A DNA stretch of 5,725 bases from an uncultured Erythrobacteraceae bacterium (GTDB taxonomy: Bacteria > Pseudomonadota > Alphaproteobacteria > Sphingomonadales > Sphingomonadaceae), in contig CATMNW010000175.1 in assembly GCA_950071875.1 (NCBI GenBank), positions 1 to 5,725 on the forward strand, read 5' to 3'. A model generated the notes under the pieces. The model saw only the letters and a list, made by a program, of their open reading frames with translations. It was not told the DNA's origin and ran no database searches. Position 1 is the first letter of the stretch. The number at the start of each line of letters is the position of its first letter. Shown piece after piece: positions 4,947 through 5,725 of the stretch. The position numbers and the translations under genes are program-made.

Positions 4947-5725
4947 ATGCAACCAGAGCATCTCCCCGATTCCATTCTCATCGTCGATTTCGGCAGCCAG
5001 GTAACCCAGCTTATCGCGCGCCGCGTGCGCGAGGCCGGAGTATATTCCGAGATCGCGCCTTTCAGCATGGCGGAGGAAGCGTTCCATCGCCTCCAGCCCA
5101 AGGGCATCATCCTGTCGGGCTCGCCCGCCAGCGTGTGCGACGAGGGTAGTCCGCGCGCCCCGCAGGTCCTGTTCGACAGCGGCCTCCCCATTCTCGGCAT
5201 CTGCTACGGCCAGCAGGTCATGAGCCAGCAGCTTGGCGGCGAAGTCCGTCCAGGGCACGAGACCGGGGACGGCGGCGAATTCGGCCGTGCCTATCTGACT
5301 GTCACAGAGGATTGCGCGCTGTTCGACGGTCTCTGGAAGACCGGCGAGCGCCACCAGGTCTGGATGAGCCACGGCGACAAGGTCACGCGCTTTGCCGACG
5401 GGTTCGAGATCGTCGCCACCAGTGACGGCGCGCCCTTCGCCGTGATCGCGGACGAGGCGCGCAAATATTACGGCGTCCAGTTCCATCCCGAAGTCGTCCA
5501 CACGCCCGATGGCGCGAAGTTGATCGCCAATTTCGCACGCCATGTCTGCGGCATGGCGGGGGACTGGACGATGGCCGAATTCCGCGCCACCAAGATTGCC
5601 GAAATCCGGGCGCAGGTCGGTGACCAGCGCGTGCTCTGCGGCCTGTCGGGCGGGGTCGACAGCGCGGTCGCCGCGGTGCTGATCCACGAAGCGATCGGCG
5701 AGCAGCTGACCTGCGTTTTCGTCGA
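4947..5725 (+). CDS. guaA: GMP synthase (glutamine-hydrolysing), N-terminal 259 codons (partial, runs off the right edge)
   Basis: This cytoplasmic enzyme makes GMP from XMP, ATP and glutamine, the last step of de novo guanine nucleotide synthesis. The frame from ATG 4947 is open to the window edge and is therefore cut. The class I glutamine amidotransferase domain begins SILIVDFGSQVTQLIARRVR (9-28). The nucleophile is Cys86 in GICYGQQ (84-90), with His180 and Glu182 in QFHPEV (178-183) completing the triad. VWMSHGDKV (138-146) is the typical GuaA segment. The ATP pyrophosphatase domain begins about 210, with the P-loop LSGGVDS (233-239). The XMP-binding and dimerisation C-terminus lies outside. 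The start has no strong Shine-Dalgarno, only GGGG three bases upstream (4940-4943). In-frame TTG 4902 and GTG 4908 are possible, but the family N-terminus fits the ATG. Confidence 0.97.
   Translation, partial: MQPEHLPDSILIVDFGSQVTQLIARRVREAGVYSEIAPFSMAEEAFHRLQPKGIILSGSPASVCDEGSPRAPQVLFDSGLPILGICYGQQVMSQQLGGEVRPGHETGDGGEFGRAYLTVTEDCALFDGLWKTGERHQVWMSHGDKVTRFADGFEIVATSDGAPFAVIADEARKYYGVQFHPEVVHTPDGAKLIANFARHVCGMAGDWTMAEFRATKIAEIRAQVGDQRVLCGLSGGVDSAVAAVLIHEAIGEQLTCVFV

Noticed and set aside
4935..5687. Minus-strand 250-codon open frame opposite guaA
   Set aside because: The plus strand carries all GuaA catalytic motifs in frame; the antisense frame is a by-product of codon bias.

Overview
The window is about 5.7 kb of GC-rich chromosomal DNA. 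It most likely comes from an alphaproteobacterium of the order Sphingomonadales, possibly Erythrobacteraceae. This rests on the style of the GyrB and GuaA N-termini and on a small secreted UrcA-type protein, a family concentrated in sphingomonads and caulobacters. It is an inference from recognised protein style, not from a database search. No mobile element, CRISPR array, rRNA or tRNA was found.

Layout, left to right. The 5' end of gyrB (DNA gyrase subunit B) lies on the minus strand at 1-270 and runs out of the window; its promoter-like -10 sits so close to the ATG that a leaderless mRNA is possible. A 128-bp divergent spacer follows. Then comes a plus-strand set of three closely packed genes: sdaA (one-chain iron-sulfur L-serine ammonia-lyase, 399-1784), a ZIP-family-like membrane metal transporter that overlaps the end of sdaA (1778-2485), and a class I adenylate-forming acyl-CoA synthetase (2525-4081). 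They are probably co-transcribed and end at a strong hairpin terminator (4084-4118). The same terminator serves the convergent minus-strand urcA-like gene (4139-4423). The window closes with the 5' part of guaA (GMP synthase, 4947-5725, plus strand).

How the genes could work together. SdaA turns serine into pyruvate plus ammonia and needs a [4Fe-4S] cluster. Its terminal cysteine matches the 'tail-in-mouth' cluster ligand known from the Legionella enzyme. The transporter may be translationally coupled to it. The ligase adds an acyl or aryl activation step of unknown substrate. gyrB and guaA are ordinary housekeeping neighbours.

The least explained part is the 523-bp gene-free stretch at 4424-4946. 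It holds several consecutive inverted repeats. Read on the minus strand, two hairpins display C-rich, anti-Shine-Dalgarno-like loops (CTCTCCTAGA, and a CTCCTCTCCCC-type loop), with a compact nested hairpin between them and a small palindrome plus T-run downstream. This resembles in outline the alphaproteobacterial 'cuckoo'/CcsR-type sRNAs. It could be a free sRNA or a structured leader of the urcA-like gene, and it is the best candidate for something undescribed here. The rest of that stretch holds a 7-6-7 inverted repeat upstream of the urcA-like gene and a probable guaA promoter/leader region.
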